From the NCBI GenBank assembly GCA_017517845.1, contig JAFWXW010000009.1, positions 81,865 to 145,864 on the forward strand: a stretch of 64,000 nt of DNA, in the 5' to 3' direction. Position 1 is the first letter of the stretch; every line of letters begins with the position of its first letter. Made by a program: the position numbers and the translations under genes. The stretch is from Paludibacteraceae bacterium (GTDB lineage Bacteria > Bacteroidota > Bacteroidia > Bacteroidales > Paludibacteraceae). This document shows, one piece after another, positions 51,367-60,729 of the stretch. Under the pieces are notes generated by a model. The model was not told the origin of the DNA. It saw only the letters and a program-made list of their open reading frames with translations, and did not search any database.

Positions 51367-53706
51367 ATGGCTAAAAAGGCAAAAAATAAAGCGAAAAATA
51401 AAGGTGGTTGGATAAAATATCTATGGATGCTGTTTGCATTGGGCGTAGCCCTAATTGCTTTGCTATTTGTACTTATAGCTAATGGCGTAATAGGTTATTT
51501 GCCTGAAATAGAAGAACTTCAAAATCCTAAAAATAAATTTGCTTCAGAAGTATATACCTCGGACGGTGAAATCATAGGTCGTTATTTTTATGGAAAAGAC
51601 AATCGTGTGGCTGTAAGCTATGACCAAATTTCTCCAAATGTAATCGATGCATTGATTTCTACAGAAGATGTTAGATTTTATGAACATTCTGGCATAGATT
51701 TTCGTGCATTGTTTCGTTCTATAGTGAAACGTGGCATTTTGGGCCAAAAAGGAGCTGGTGGTGGTAGTACTATCACTCAACAATTAGCAAAACTTCTTTA
51801 TTCACCTACTGCAGAAAATATTTTTCAACGTGCACTTCAAAAACCTATTGAATGGGTAATAGCTGTACAATTGGAGAGATATTATACCAAAGAAGAAATA
51901 ATTACTATGTACCTTAATCAGTTCGACTTCTTAAACAATGCTGTTGGTATTAAGTCGGCTGCTTCTATTTATTTCAATACCACTCCTGCAGAACTTAATG
52001 TGGAACAATCTGCAATGCTAGTAGGTATGCTTCAAAATCCATCATATTTCAATCCTCGTCGTTTCCCAGAACGTACTATGGAAAGAAGAAATGTGGTGTT
52101 CCTACAAATGGAGAAAAATGAAAAACTAGCTCCAGAGGTGGCAGATTCACTTTCTCAACTTCCTATTAAATTGGAATATCGTTCATCAGACCACAAAGCT
52201 GGTATTGCTCCATATTTCCGTGAATATCTACGCCAAATGATGGTGGCTTCAAAACCCGAGAGAAAAAAATATGCTTCATGGCAAGGCCAAAAGTTCTACG
52301 AAGATTCGTTAGCATGGGAAAATAATCCATTGTATGGTTGGTGTAAAAAGAATTATAAGCCAAACGGAGACAATTACAATTTATATACAGATGGACTTAG
52401 AATTTATACTACAATAGATTCTAGAATGCAAACTTATGCAGAAGAGGCCGTTACAGAACACGTTTCTGGATATTTACAAACTGCATTCTTCAAAGAAAAA
52501 CGCAAAAAATCATACGCTCCATTTTCTAGAGATTTAACAAAATCAGAAATTAAGGATATTTTGGAAAGAAGTAAACGTCAGTCCGAACGTTATATCAAAA
52601 TGAAAAGGGCTAAGTTTACAAAAGCACAGATAGATAGTGCATTTAGCACTCCTACAGATATGACCATTTTCAATGGAAAACAATATGTAGATACATTGTT
52701 ATCGCCAATAGATTCCATACGTTGGGATAAATATTTCTTACGTTGTGGATTTATGTCTATGAATCCATATAACGGTCACGTTAAAGCATACGTAGGAGGA
52801 CCAAATTTCTCAGCCTTCCAATATGATATGGTTAGTACAGGTAAACGCCAAGTAGGTTCTACCATTAAACCGTATTTATATACATTGGCTATGGAAGAAG
52901 GAATGAGTCCATGTACTCGCGTTCCAAATGTTCAACCAACCTTTGTCCTAGACGATGGAACAGAATGGGCTCCTAGAAATGATTCCAAGAAAAAGGTAGG
53001 AGAGATGGTAACACTTCGTTGGGCACTTTCTCAGTCTAATAACTGGATTTCTGCATACCTAATACGTGAATTTAGTCCACAATCACTTGTGAAACTAATG
53101 CATTCATTTGGTATAAAGAGCAAATTGGATCCTGTGGTTTCACTTTGTTTAGGTCCAGTAGAAGTGAGTGTAAGTGAAATGGTAGATGCTTATACCACAT
53201 TTGTAAACAAAGGTATTAAGGTGGAACCTCTATATGTAACCAGAATAGAAGATAACAAAGGCAATATAATTTCTACATTTACCCCTCAATACACAGAAAT
53301 TATTAGTGAAGAGACATCACACAAGATGTTAGAAATGCTCAAGGCTGTTATTAATGAAGGTACAGGTGTTCGTCTTCGTTATCGTTATCAGTTCAAAGGT
53401 GATATAGGTGGTAAAACAGGAACTACTCAAAACAACTCAGATGGTTGGTTCATTGGTGTAACACCAGAGTTGGTTTCTGGTACATGGGTTGGTGGCGAAG
53501 ATAGGTCTATTCACTTTGACAATTTGAGAGAAGGACAAGGTGCTTCAATGGCACTTCCTGTATGGGCATTGTATATGCAAAAAGTATATGCCGACGAAAC
53601 TTTAGGATATTCAGATACTCTTAAATTTGACATTCCAGAACACCTTCACAAGGAATACAAAGAATGTGTTTCAAACGAAATTGTAGAGGATCTTCTGTTT
53701 AATTAA
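51367..53706 (+). CDS. Class A penicillin-binding protein (PBP1a type)
   Basis: The bifunctional enzyme polymerises glycan and cross-links peptides. The 779 residues show a Lys-rich N-terminus, one membrane anchor (about 17-40), the GT51 transglycosylase with STEDVRFYEHSGID (catalytic Glu100) and GGSTITQQLAK (132-142), and the transpeptidase with GSTIKP (Ser498/Lys501), SQSNN (SxN) and GGKTGTT (Lys683). The gene is transcribed alone, between two heptamer arrays, from its own promoter. A generic mrcA-like label would fit, but a symbol is not secure. Confidence 0.93.
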   Translation: MAKKAKNKAKNKGGWIKYLWMLFALGVALIALLFVLIANGVIGYLPEIEELQNPKNKFASEVYTSDGEIIGRYFYGKDNRVAVSYDQISPNVIDALISTEDVRFYEHSGIDFRALFRSIVKRGILGQKGAGGGSTITQQLAKLLYSPTAENIFQRALQKPIEWVIAVQLERYYTKEEIITMYLNQFDFLNNAVGIKSAASIYFNTTPAELNVEQSAMLVGMLQNPSYFNPRRFPERTMERRNVVFLQMEKNEKLAPEVADSLSQLPIKLEYRSSDHKAGIAPYFREYLRQMMVASKPERKKYASWQGQKFYEDSLAWENNPLYGWCKKNYKPNGDNYNLYTDGLRIYTTIDSRMQTYAEEAVTEHVSGYLQTAFFKEKRKKSYAPFSRDLTKSEIKDILERSKRQSERYIKMKRAKFTKAQIDSAFSTPTDMTIFNGKQYVDTLLSPIDSIRWDKYFLRCGFMSMNPYNGHVKAYVGGPNFSAFQYDMVSTGKRQVGSTIKPYLYTLAMEEGMSPCTRVPNVQPTFVLDDGTEWAPRNDSKKKVGEMVTLRWALSQSNNWISAYLIREFSPQSLVKLMHSFGIKSKLDPVVSLCLGPVEVSVSEMVDAYTTFVNKGIKVEPLYVTRIEDNKGNIISTFTPQYTEIISEETSHKMLEMLKAVINEGTGVRLRYRYQFKGDIGGKTGTTQNNSDGWFIGVTPELVSGTWVGGEDRSIHFDNLREGQGASMALPVWALYMQKVYADETLGYSDTLKFDIPEHLHKEYKECVSNEIVEDLLFN

Positions 53707-53713
53707 ACAGTTA

Positions 53714-53739
53714 TGAATTAGGAGTTAGGAGTTAGGAGT
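53714..53739 (+). repeat. Heptamer array, forward, about 4 units
   Basis: TTAGGAG units after the PBP stop. Facing TTCCTAA units are at 53829-53848 across an 80-base AT-rich spacer. Confidence 0.85.
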
Positions 53740-53821
53740 GTAAGAACAATGTGTCCGTAATTAAGAATCGCATAGCAAAAATAAACATTAAACAATCAAC
53801 AATAAATATAAACCAATTGAA

Positions 53822-53848
53822 TGAGGAATTAATTCCTAATTTCTAATT
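53822..53848 (-). repeat. Heptamer-derived inverted pair before amylomaltase
   Basis: GAGGAATTAATTCCTAATTTC contains a GAATT-AATTC palindrome with one to two TTCCTAA units, 14 bases before the start codon. Confidence 0.7.
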
Positions 53849-53861
53849 AAAATCAAGTATT

Positions 53862-56546
53862 ATGAGAATCAATTTTAGTATTAAGTACTTTACACATTGG
53901 GGGCAAAATATGGCCATTTCTGGTTCGCTTCCACAATTGGGTGAAAATAACCCAGTAAAGGCTGTTTTCATGAATTTCCAATGGAAAGAAAATTGGTCAT
54001 ATACCATAGATGTAGATGCCCAAGAACCATTTGAATTTAGTTATCGTTATCTTTTAAAAGACTCTAATGGTTTAGACAACTTTGAGTGGGGAACAGACAG
54101 AATTATAAAAGTTGACCCAAAAACTCAACAAGAGATTTTCTTAGTAGATACTTGGAATAATCCTGGAGCAGTAGAAAATGTGTTTATGACATCACCATTC
54201 CAAGAAGTATTATTCAAAGATAACTATATTCCAGTAAAAACTCCTAACAAGGTAAAATATACACACGTACTTCGCGTAAAAGCTCCACTTATCAAAAAAG
54301 GAGAAGGTATCTGTGTAATAGGTAATGTTAAAGCATTGGGTAAATGGGATACTTCAAAAGCTGTTCTTCTTAACAATCAAGATGGACCATGGTGGACTGT
54401 AAAATTGGATCTTTCAAAAGAAGAAGCACAAGGCATCAGTTATAAATATGCCATTTATGACTTAGAAGATAAAACATTCCGTTATTTTGAAAATGGTCCA
54501 GACCGTTATGCTCCAATTAATAAAATAGCAAAATCTGTTACTATTGTTTCAGACGGCTTTGCCAATTTCTACAATCAACAATTCCACGGAGCAGGTGTTG
54601 GTATTCCAGTATTCTCAATCAGAACTAGAAATAGCTTTGGTGTAGGTGATTTTGCAGATATTCCTATGCTAGTGGATTGGGCAGCAAAAGTAGGTTTAAA
54701 ACTTATCCAATTCCTTCCACTAAACGATACCAATGGTACACACACCATAGCAGACGTGCTTCCATACGCAGCTATTTCTGCATTTGGTCTTAACCCATTG
54801 TTCCTTTGCTTGCCAAAAATGGGTAAACTATCAGAAGATCATGAGTTAATGAGACAATATGCAGAAAAACAAGCATCATTAAATGCTTCTGAATTGGTAG
54901 AATTCATGGATATTATTGGTTATAAATATGCTTATGCAACAGCACTTTATTACCAAGAAAAAGAAAACTTCTTAAAAGACCCAGAATACATTAAATACTT
55001 TGAAGAAAATAAATATTGGTTGGTATCATACGCTGCATTCTGTGCTTTACGTGACCAATTTGGAACTTCAGATTATAACAAATGGGGTGATTATGCAGTT
55101 TATAACCAAGGCAAAATAGAAGAATATGTAAACAACAACTTCGATGCTGTAGCAGTAAACTACTTTATCCAATATCACTTACATCTTCAACTTAAAGAAG
55201 CTGTAGATTACGCTCACTCAAAAGGTATTATCATCAAGGGTGATATTCCTATTGGTGTAAACCGTAACAGTGTGGATACTTGGGAATCTCCAGAACTTTA
55301 CAATATGAATATGGCAGCAGGTGCTCCACCTGATATGTTTGCTATCAAGGGTCAAAACTGGGAACTTCCTACCTACAACTGGGAAAAAATGGAAGAAACA
55401 GGATTTGAATGGTGGAAAAACCGCTTTGCTCAAATGAGTAACTATTTTGATACCTTCCGTGTGGACCATATTCTAGGATTCTTCCGTATTTGGCAAATCC
55501 CTATCGAACAAGAAGAAGGTATTATGGGTTACCTAAATCCTTCTATCCCAGTACATATCAATGAATTTGCCGAAAAAGGTATCCAATTTGATTATAATCG
55601 TTTCTGTATGCCATTTATTACAGATTCAGTATTATGGGAAATCTTTGGCGACGATGCTCCATGGGTAAAACTTAACTGTATCGACATCTTTGATGGTTGG
55701 ATTTTACGTCTTAAACCAATGTGTGATACACAAAGTAAAATCCAAAAACTATTTGAAAAAGGTATGTTCTCAGAAAAAATTAAATGGGGACTATTCGACC
55801 TTGTTTCTAATGTTTTATTCTTTGAAGTTAAAGGTTCAAACGGAACACAATACTATCCACGTTATGGAATGCAAGTATTAAGCACATTCCGTTACTTAGA
55901 TAGCAACGTTCAACGTAAGATAGAAGAACTTTATGTAGATTACTTCTATCGTCGTCAAGATGGACACTGGAAATATTCTGCTCTACGCAAACTTCCTGCA
56001 CTTAAACGTAGTACCAATATGATGATTTGCGGTGAAGACTTAGGTATGATGGCAGACTGTGTAACATCAGTGATGAACGAACTTGGTATCTTGAGTCTAG
56101 AAATCCAACGTGCTCCAAAAATTGACACAATAGAATTCTTCCACCCAGCAGATGCCAAATATCTATCTGTTGTAACACCTTCTACCCACGATATGAGTAC
56201 CATCCGTGGTTGGTGGGAAGAAAAACCAGACGTTACCCAACGTTTCTACAACCAACAACTTGGTCACTGGGGTCAAGCTCCATACTTTGCAGAATGGTGG
56301 GTATGCCGTGATATTCTTGTTCAGCACCTATATTCTCCAGCTATGTGGGCTATTTTCCAAATTCAAGATTTATTCAGTATAAATCCAGAATTACGTCGCG
56401 AAAATCCAAACGATGAACGTATCAACGTTCCATCAAATACCAAAAATAGCTGGCGTTACAGAATGCACATCTATTTAGAAGATCTTCTTCAAAATGATGC
56501 GTTTAATGGGGAACTTAAGAACTATATAACTCAAGCAGGACGCTAG
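53862..56546 (+). CDS. malQ: 4-alpha-glucanotransferase (amylomaltase, GH77) with two CBM20 domains
   Basis: The enzyme moves alpha-1,4-glucan segments between maltooligosaccharides. The 894 residues comprise two N-terminal starch-binding CBM20-like domains (about 1-110 and 130-235, each ending in strands around GTDRIIKVDP and GPDRYAPINK), then a GH77 catalytic domain from about 250, with FADIPMLVDWAAKVGLKLIQFLPLNDT, GIIIKGDIPIGVNRNS, FDTFRVDHILGFFRIWQIP (catalytic Asp in RVDH) and GEDLGMMADCV (acid/base Glu). The layout is the plant DPE2/Bacteroidota type. It is transcribed alone and has a strong terminator. Confidence 0.94.
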   Translation: MRINFSIKYFTHWGQNMAISGSLPQLGENNPVKAVFMNFQWKENWSYTIDVDAQEPFEFSYRYLLKDSNGLDNFEWGTDRIIKVDPKTQQEIFLVDTWNNPGAVENVFMTSPFQEVLFKDNYIPVKTPNKVKYTHVLRVKAPLIKKGEGICVIGNVKALGKWDTSKAVLLNNQDGPWWTVKLDLSKEEAQGISYKYAIYDLEDKTFRYFENGPDRYAPINKIAKSVTIVSDGFANFYNQQFHGAGVGIPVFSIRTRNSFGVGDFADIPMLVDWAAKVGLKLIQFLPLNDTNGTHTIADVLPYAAISAFGLNPLFLCLPKMGKLSEDHELMRQYAEKQASLNASELVEFMDIIGYKYAYATALYYQEKENFLKDPEYIKYFEENKYWLVSYAAFCALRDQFGTSDYNKWGDYAVYNQGKIEEYVNNNFDAVAVNYFIQYHLHLQLKEAVDYAHSKGIIIKGDIPIGVNRNSVDTWESPELYNMNMAAGAPPDMFAIKGQNWELPTYNWEKMEETGFEWWKNRFAQMSNYFDTFRVDHILGFFRIWQIPIEQEEGIMGYLNPSIPVHINEFAEKGIQFDYNRFCMPFITDSVLWEIFGDDAPWVKLNCIDIFDGWILRLKPMCDTQSKIQKLFEKGMFSEKIKWGLFDLVSNVLFFEVKGSNGTQYYPRYGMQVLSTFRYLDSNVQRKIEELYVDYFYRRQDGHWKYSALRKLPALKRSTNMMICGEDLGMMADCVTSVMNELGILSLEIQRAPKIDTIEFFHPADAKYLSVVTPSTHDMSTIRGWWEEKPDVTQRFYNQQLGHWGQAPYFAEWWVCRDILVQHLYSPAMWAIFQIQDLFSINPELRRENPNDERINVPSNTKNSWRYRMHIYLEDLLQNDAFNGELKNYITQAGR

Positions 56547-56561
56547 TTCGAGCGTTTTTAC

Positions 56562-56597
56562 AAAAAATCGGGATTCGTAAGAATTCCGATTTTTTTA
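56562..56597 (+). terminator. malQ terminator
   Basis: A 15-bp stem (56562-56576 with 56581-56595, one G-U) has loop GTAA and ends in a T run. Confidence 0.88.
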
Positions 56598-56599
56598 TT

Positions 56600-56646
56600 A
56601 ACTCCTCACTCCCAACTCCTCACTCCCAACTCCTCACTCCTAACTT
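56600..56646 (-). repeat. Heptamer array, inverted, 6 units
   Basis: CTCCTCA/CTCCCAA alternating units and a final CTCCTAA; the only array with the CTCCCAA variant. It lies between the malQ terminator and the capsule operon promoter. Confidence 0.88.
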
Positions 56647-56682
56647 TATTTTGCTTTGTTTATAACTTTATTAAGATTATTA

Positions 56683-56713
56683 TTGTTTATATACATTTAA
56701 ATCTTTATATTTG
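56683..56713 (+). promoter_or_regulatory. Capsule locus promoter (TTG-N20-TATATTTG)
   Basis: TTG at 56683-56685 and TATATTTG at 56706-56713 are 20 bases apart, 22 bases before the GTG start. Confidence 0.75.
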
Positions 56714-56735
56714 CAAAGTTATAGATACTATATCG

Positions 56736-57530
56736 GTGAAGTACTTAAAATTAAATATTATACTCCTTATGGCTCTGTTTGTGGCGTCATGCGTGACCCC
56801 ACGTAAAACACATTACCTGCAAGAGCCAGATAAATATGTGCCAAATTATCCAGAATATCATACTCCAGCAGATTATAATATTCAAATAAGCGACGAACTT
56901 CATATTAGGGTTATAACTCTAGACCCAGAATCTCAAAAACTATTCAATGCATCTACAGGTTCTTCTACTTCGTTAAGTTCTTCATACAAAGGTCTTTATA
57001 CCTATACTGTTTATGATGATGGTACTATAGATTTCCCTTATATTGGTTCCATTCACGTGGCAAATTTAACTACACGTCAAATTAAACACAAAATAGAAGC
57101 TGCTCTTAAGGATTATGTAAAGGATTGTTCAGTAGAAGTTCGTTTGGTAAATAACTACTTCAATCTTATTACAGAAAGAAGTGCAAGTAGGCATAAACTA
57201 AATAAGGAAAAGATGAATATCTTTGAAGCCCTTGCTGTAGGTGGTGATTTGGGTCCTTATTCAGATAGAAAACACGTAAAGATTCTTAGACAACTTCCTT
57301 CTGGTGAGACAGAAATAAAAGAATTTGATATTAGAAGTAAAGAAATCCTAGAATCCGAATATTACTATATTCAACCCAATGATATTATCTATGTAAAAGC
57401 CTTCCAAGGTCAATTCTTTAGAGTAAATTCTTTCCTTACTGCAATAGGCGTAACTAGTGCAACCATAAGCTTTGGGTTATTGGTATATCAAATAGTCAAA
57501 CTTTGTATTCCTAATTCAGCCGCAGAATAA
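56736..57530 (+). CDS. Polysaccharide export lipoprotein (OPX/Wza family), first copy
   Basis: The start is GTG at 56736, placed by the promoter and the signal peptide. The 264-residue lipoprotein has lipobox FVASC (Cys19). The poly-export (PES) domain covers about 55-135 (YNIQISDELHIRVITLDP, VYDDGTIDFPYIGSIHVANLT) and an SLBB-like domain is at 140-225, with a hydrophobic C-terminal helix (about 233-258). OPX proteins build the outer-membrane channel for capsule or exopolysaccharide. Its stop shares one base with the start of a second OPX gene. Confidence 0.88.
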   Translation: MKYLKLNIILLMALFVASCVTPRKTHYLQEPDKYVPNYPEYHTPADYNIQISDELHIRVITLDPESQKLFNASTGSSTSLSSSYKGLYTYTVYDDGTIDFPYIGSIHVANLTTRQIKHKIEAALKDYVKDCSVEVRLVNNYFNLITERSASRHKLNKEKMNIFEALAVGGDLGPYSDRKHVKILRQLPSGETEIKEFDIRSKEILESEYYYIQPNDIIYVKAFQGQFFRVNSFLTAIGVTSATISFGLLVYQIVKLCIPNSAAE

Positions 57531-58306
57531 TGAAATTGAGATTAATAAATATCATCAGAGTTTTGGTGGCAGTTTTGGCAGTCACAAGTACTTCTTGTAT
57601 TACCAACAAGGATAATACATATTTCCAAGATAGCGACAAACTTCCTAAATACGAAAAAGCAGAATACGAGTATTATAAAATCATTCCAAATGACCAATTG
57701 GTTATTCGTCTTTTGACTTTGAATGAAGAGGCTGCAGCAATATTCAATTTTGAAAGTGGTGGTTCTTCATCTTCTACGGAGTTTACTTATCGTGTGTATG
57801 ATGATGGTACCATAGATATTCCTTTTGTAAATTCTATTCCAGTAGCAGGACTTACCATTAGAGAAGCATCCAAGGTTATCGAAGAGAAACTTAAAGACTT
57901 TGTTCCAGATGCCATGGTAAAAGTGGCACTTGCCAATGATATGTTCTATATAGTAGGAGAGGGTGGCAAAGGTGCGTTTAATCTGTACAAAGAAAAACTA
58001 AATATTTTCCAAGCATTGGCATTGGCAGGTGGTCCAGCAACTAATGCAGACAAAAAAAGAGTTCGTCTAGTGCGTCCAAATGTAGCAGGTGGTCGCCCTA
58101 TAGTAAAAGAATTTGACCTTAGAACAGTTTCTATCATAGATTCAGAATATTATTATGTATATCCAAATGATGTGATATATTTAAGTTCTATAAAAGGAAA
58201 TTTCTGGAAGATAGAAGACTATAATTCGGCATTAGGAACCATTACCACGAGTATCGGTTTCTTAGTATCAGTATTTAATTTGGGTGTAACAATGGGTATA
58301 TATTAA
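57530..58306 (+). CDS. Polysaccharide export lipoprotein (OPX/Wza family), second copy
   Basis: The 258 residues have the same layout as the upstream gene: lipobox STSC (Cys23), a PES domain (YKIIPNDQLVIRLLTLNEE, VYDDGTIDIPFVNSIPVAGLT), an SLBB-like domain (NLYKEKLNIFQALALAGG) and a C-terminal hydrophobic helix. The two proteins are paralogues but well diverged, so the duplication is old. They may form a hetero-oligomer or serve alternative partners. It overlaps the first copy by one base and is 2 bases before the Wzc-like gene. Confidence 0.88.
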   Translation: MKLRLINIIRVLVAVLAVTSTSCITNKDNTYFQDSDKLPKYEKAEYEYYKIIPNDQLVIRLLTLNEEAAAIFNFESGGSSSSTEFTYRVYDDGTIDIPFVNSIPVAGLTIREASKVIEEKLKDFVPDAMVKVALANDMFYIVGEGGKGAFNLYKEKLNIFQALALAGGPATNADKKRVRLVRPNVAGGRPIVKEFDLRTVSIIDSEYYYVYPNDVIYLSSIKGNFWKIEDYNSALGTITTSIGFLVSVFNLGVTMGIY

Positions 58307-58308
58307 CT

Positions 58309-60729
58309 ATGAACGATAATAAAAATTACACGTATCCTAATAATGAGTCTTACAATGACGCTGCAGAAACATCTACGTTTGATTATAAGATGTGGATTAT
58401 CCGCATTGTAAAATCTTGGTATTTGTTTGCCATTTCATTAGTACTTTGTATGTCATTTGCATATTTAAAGAACAGAAGTTGGCGTCCTAGTTACAAGTCA
58501 TCTGCATTGGTTATTATTGAGGATAGCAAAGGTTATTTGGGTGCACAAGCCACACTTTTGCAAGGTTTCGGTGCAGAAAAAGCTTATCGTAACGTAAATA
58601 ACCAGGTCATTATGTTCGGTTCATATGATTTAGTTAAGCGTACCATAGAAAGACTTCCAGACCTACACGTAGATTATTTCACTCAAGGTCGTTTTCGTAC
58701 TACCAATTTGTACAAACAATCTCCTATCAAGATTACTTCAAACTATGTTTCTCCTATAGCATATTCCAGAACGTTTATGTTTACAGATATAGGTAATAAT
58801 GAATTTACTATAACTGCAGAAGAAACAAAAACACTGCCAGAATATTATTACAAAGGCACATACGGAGAACCATTTGAAAATTCAGAATTTTTCTTAACAA
58901 TAGACAAGACAGATTATTTTAGAGAAGGTGTTAGTATATTCTTTAGACTTAATTCTATAGAAAATCTAGTTTCTTCATATTCTTCTCGTTTGGCGTTTGA
59001 ATTCCTTATGAAAGGTGCTTCTGTGGTAGAAGTTTCTATTATGGGTGAAGTGCCACAACGTGATTGTGATTTCCTAGATGCATTGTGTGAAGAATTCTTG
59101 GCAGACAACTTAGCTCGTAAAAATGATGCAGCTATCAAGACTGTAAACTTCATTGACGAACAGCTAGAAGGTCTTACAGACTCTCTTAAGATGTCCGAAA
59201 ATAAACTTAAAGATTATAAGGCAAATAACTTTATAGTAGCTTCTAGTGGTGGTTCTTCACTTATGAGTGAATATGCAAAACTTGATGCTATTCGTACTGA
59301 ACTTCGTCTGAAAGAATCATACCTTAATTATCTTACTCAATATCTACAAAGCAATGTAGAAAACGAAAGCATTATTGCACCAGCAAACTTAGGGGTAACA
59401 GATGCTTCTCTTACATCTTTGGTAACAGGATTTACAGAACTTCAACTAAAACGTGATGAAGTGGGAGAAAAGAGTCCACTTTATTCCAAATATACTCGTG
59501 AGTTAGAGGCTATTAAGCAACAAATGAATGAGGCACTTGCCAATAATAAGGTAGGACTTGAAATTCAGAAAAAAGACTTAGAAGAACGTACTGCTACTCT
59601 TACAGAAGAGATGCGTGCACTTCCATACAAGGAACAACAATTCCTTAATATCCAACGTGAATTTAAGATGAATGATGACTATTATTCATTCCTTATTCAG
59701 AAACGTCTTGATGCTCAAATCCAAAAAGCATCAAACTCCCCAGACAATATTATTCTAGACAAAGCTAGAATTTCTAATATGACTAATGCTGGCACCAAGA
59801 ATAAAACTTATTCTACATTCTTGATGATAGCTTTAATTATTCCTTTGGCATTCATTGTTCTCAAAGAACTTCTTTACCCTAGTGTTAGAACAGAAGAAGA
59901 GATTACCAAACTATCTGGTGGAGTATATCCAATCATTGCTATGCTTCGTAAAACCTACAAAAAAGTTCCTGTAATAGTAGATAAAATGCCTCGTTCATCT
60001 ATAGCAGAGTCATTCCGTATTATAAGAACTCGTTTGGGTCTTATGCTTCCATACGATGCCAAACAAACCATATTGGTTACTTCTACTCAATCTGGTGACG
60101 GTAAATCATACGTGGCAGTGAACTTAGCTGGTATTTATGCTATGACAGAGAGAAAAACACTGTTAATAGACTTTGACTTACGTAAACCTTCTATTCTAGC
60201 ATACCTAGAACTTAGAGGTAACAAAGGTCTTGTAAATCACTTAGCAGGTCATATTTCACTAGAAGATGCAATAATCAAATCTCCAGATTATAAGTTCCAT
60301 GTATTGCCAGTGGGTATTATACCTCCAAATCCTGCAGAACTTATGTCTTCTGATGGATTAAAAAATATGTTGGATACTCTCAAGACTCAGTACGATTATA
60401 TCATTATAGATACATCTCCCGTGGGTCTAGTTGGTGATATTTATTCATTATTCAAACAAGTTGACCAAACTATTTATGTGGTTTCTTGTGAAAAAACAAA
60501 TAAGACATTCTTCAAAAATACTATAAAACAGCTTCAAGCTCACAATACTCACAATGTAAATATTGTGTTCAATAATGTAAACTTGAAGAAAATGGAATAT
60601 TCTGCATATTATCACAATAGTTATGGTTACTATGGTGGCAATTATGGCAAGGGATATTATGGTTATGGGCTTTATGTAGGCAACAAGGATCAGTATTTTG
60701 ATGATGTGGAAGATGAAAGCCGCGAGTAA
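58309..60729 (+). CDS. Wzc-like polysaccharide co-polymerase/tyrosine autokinase
   Basis: The 806 residues have a Wzz-type chain-length domain with membrane helices at about 36-53 and 503-522, a long periplasmic helical part (280-500) and a cytoplasmic BY-kinase domain: Walker A SGDGKSY (595-601), Walker A' LLIDFDLRKPS (618-628) and Walker B IIID (698-701). The C-terminal tail has 12 Tyr between 764 and 796, mixed with Gly, the autophosphorylation cluster that controls oligomerisation. It works with the OPX proteins upstream to export capsule. The tail ends next to an R4 element. Confidence 0.93.
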   Translation: MNDNKNYTYPNNESYNDAAETSTFDYKMWIIRIVKSWYLFAISLVLCMSFAYLKNRSWRPSYKSSALVIIEDSKGYLGAQATLLQGFGAEKAYRNVNNQVIMFGSYDLVKRTIERLPDLHVDYFTQGRFRTTNLYKQSPIKITSNYVSPIAYSRTFMFTDIGNNEFTITAEETKTLPEYYYKGTYGEPFENSEFFLTIDKTDYFREGVSIFFRLNSIENLVSSYSSRLAFEFLMKGASVVEVSIMGEVPQRDCDFLDALCEEFLADNLARKNDAAIKTVNFIDEQLEGLTDSLKMSENKLKDYKANNFIVASSGGSSLMSEYAKLDAIRTELRLKESYLNYLTQYLQSNVENESIIAPANLGVTDASLTSLVTGFTELQLKRDEVGEKSPLYSKYTRELEAIKQQMNEALANNKVGLEIQKKDLEERTATLTEEMRALPYKEQQFLNIQREFKMNDDYYSFLIQKRLDAQIQKASNSPDNIILDKARISNMTNAGTKNKTYSTFLMIALIIPLAFIVLKELLYPSVRTEEEITKLSGGVYPIIAMLRKTYKKVPVIVDKMPRSSIAESFRIIRTRLGLMLPYDAKQTILVTSTQSGDGKSYVAVNLAGIYAMTERKTLLIDFDLRKPSILAYLELRGNKGLVNHLAGHISLEDAIIKSPDYKFHVLPVGIIPPNPAELMSSDGLKNMLDTLKTQYDYIIIDTSPVGLVGDIYSLFKQVDQTIYVVSCEKTNKTFFKNTIKQLQAHNTHNVNIVFNNVNLKKMEYSAYYHNSYGYYGGNYGKGYYGYGLYVGNKDQYFDDVEDESRE

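Noticed and set aside
53740-53821. Possible small RNA or gene between the PBP and malQ genes
   Set aside because: AT-rich spacer with no promoter box, hairpin or ORF that I could support.
55690-55881. 63-residue ORF inside malQ
   Set aside because: Out-of-frame reading in a long, clearly coding gene.
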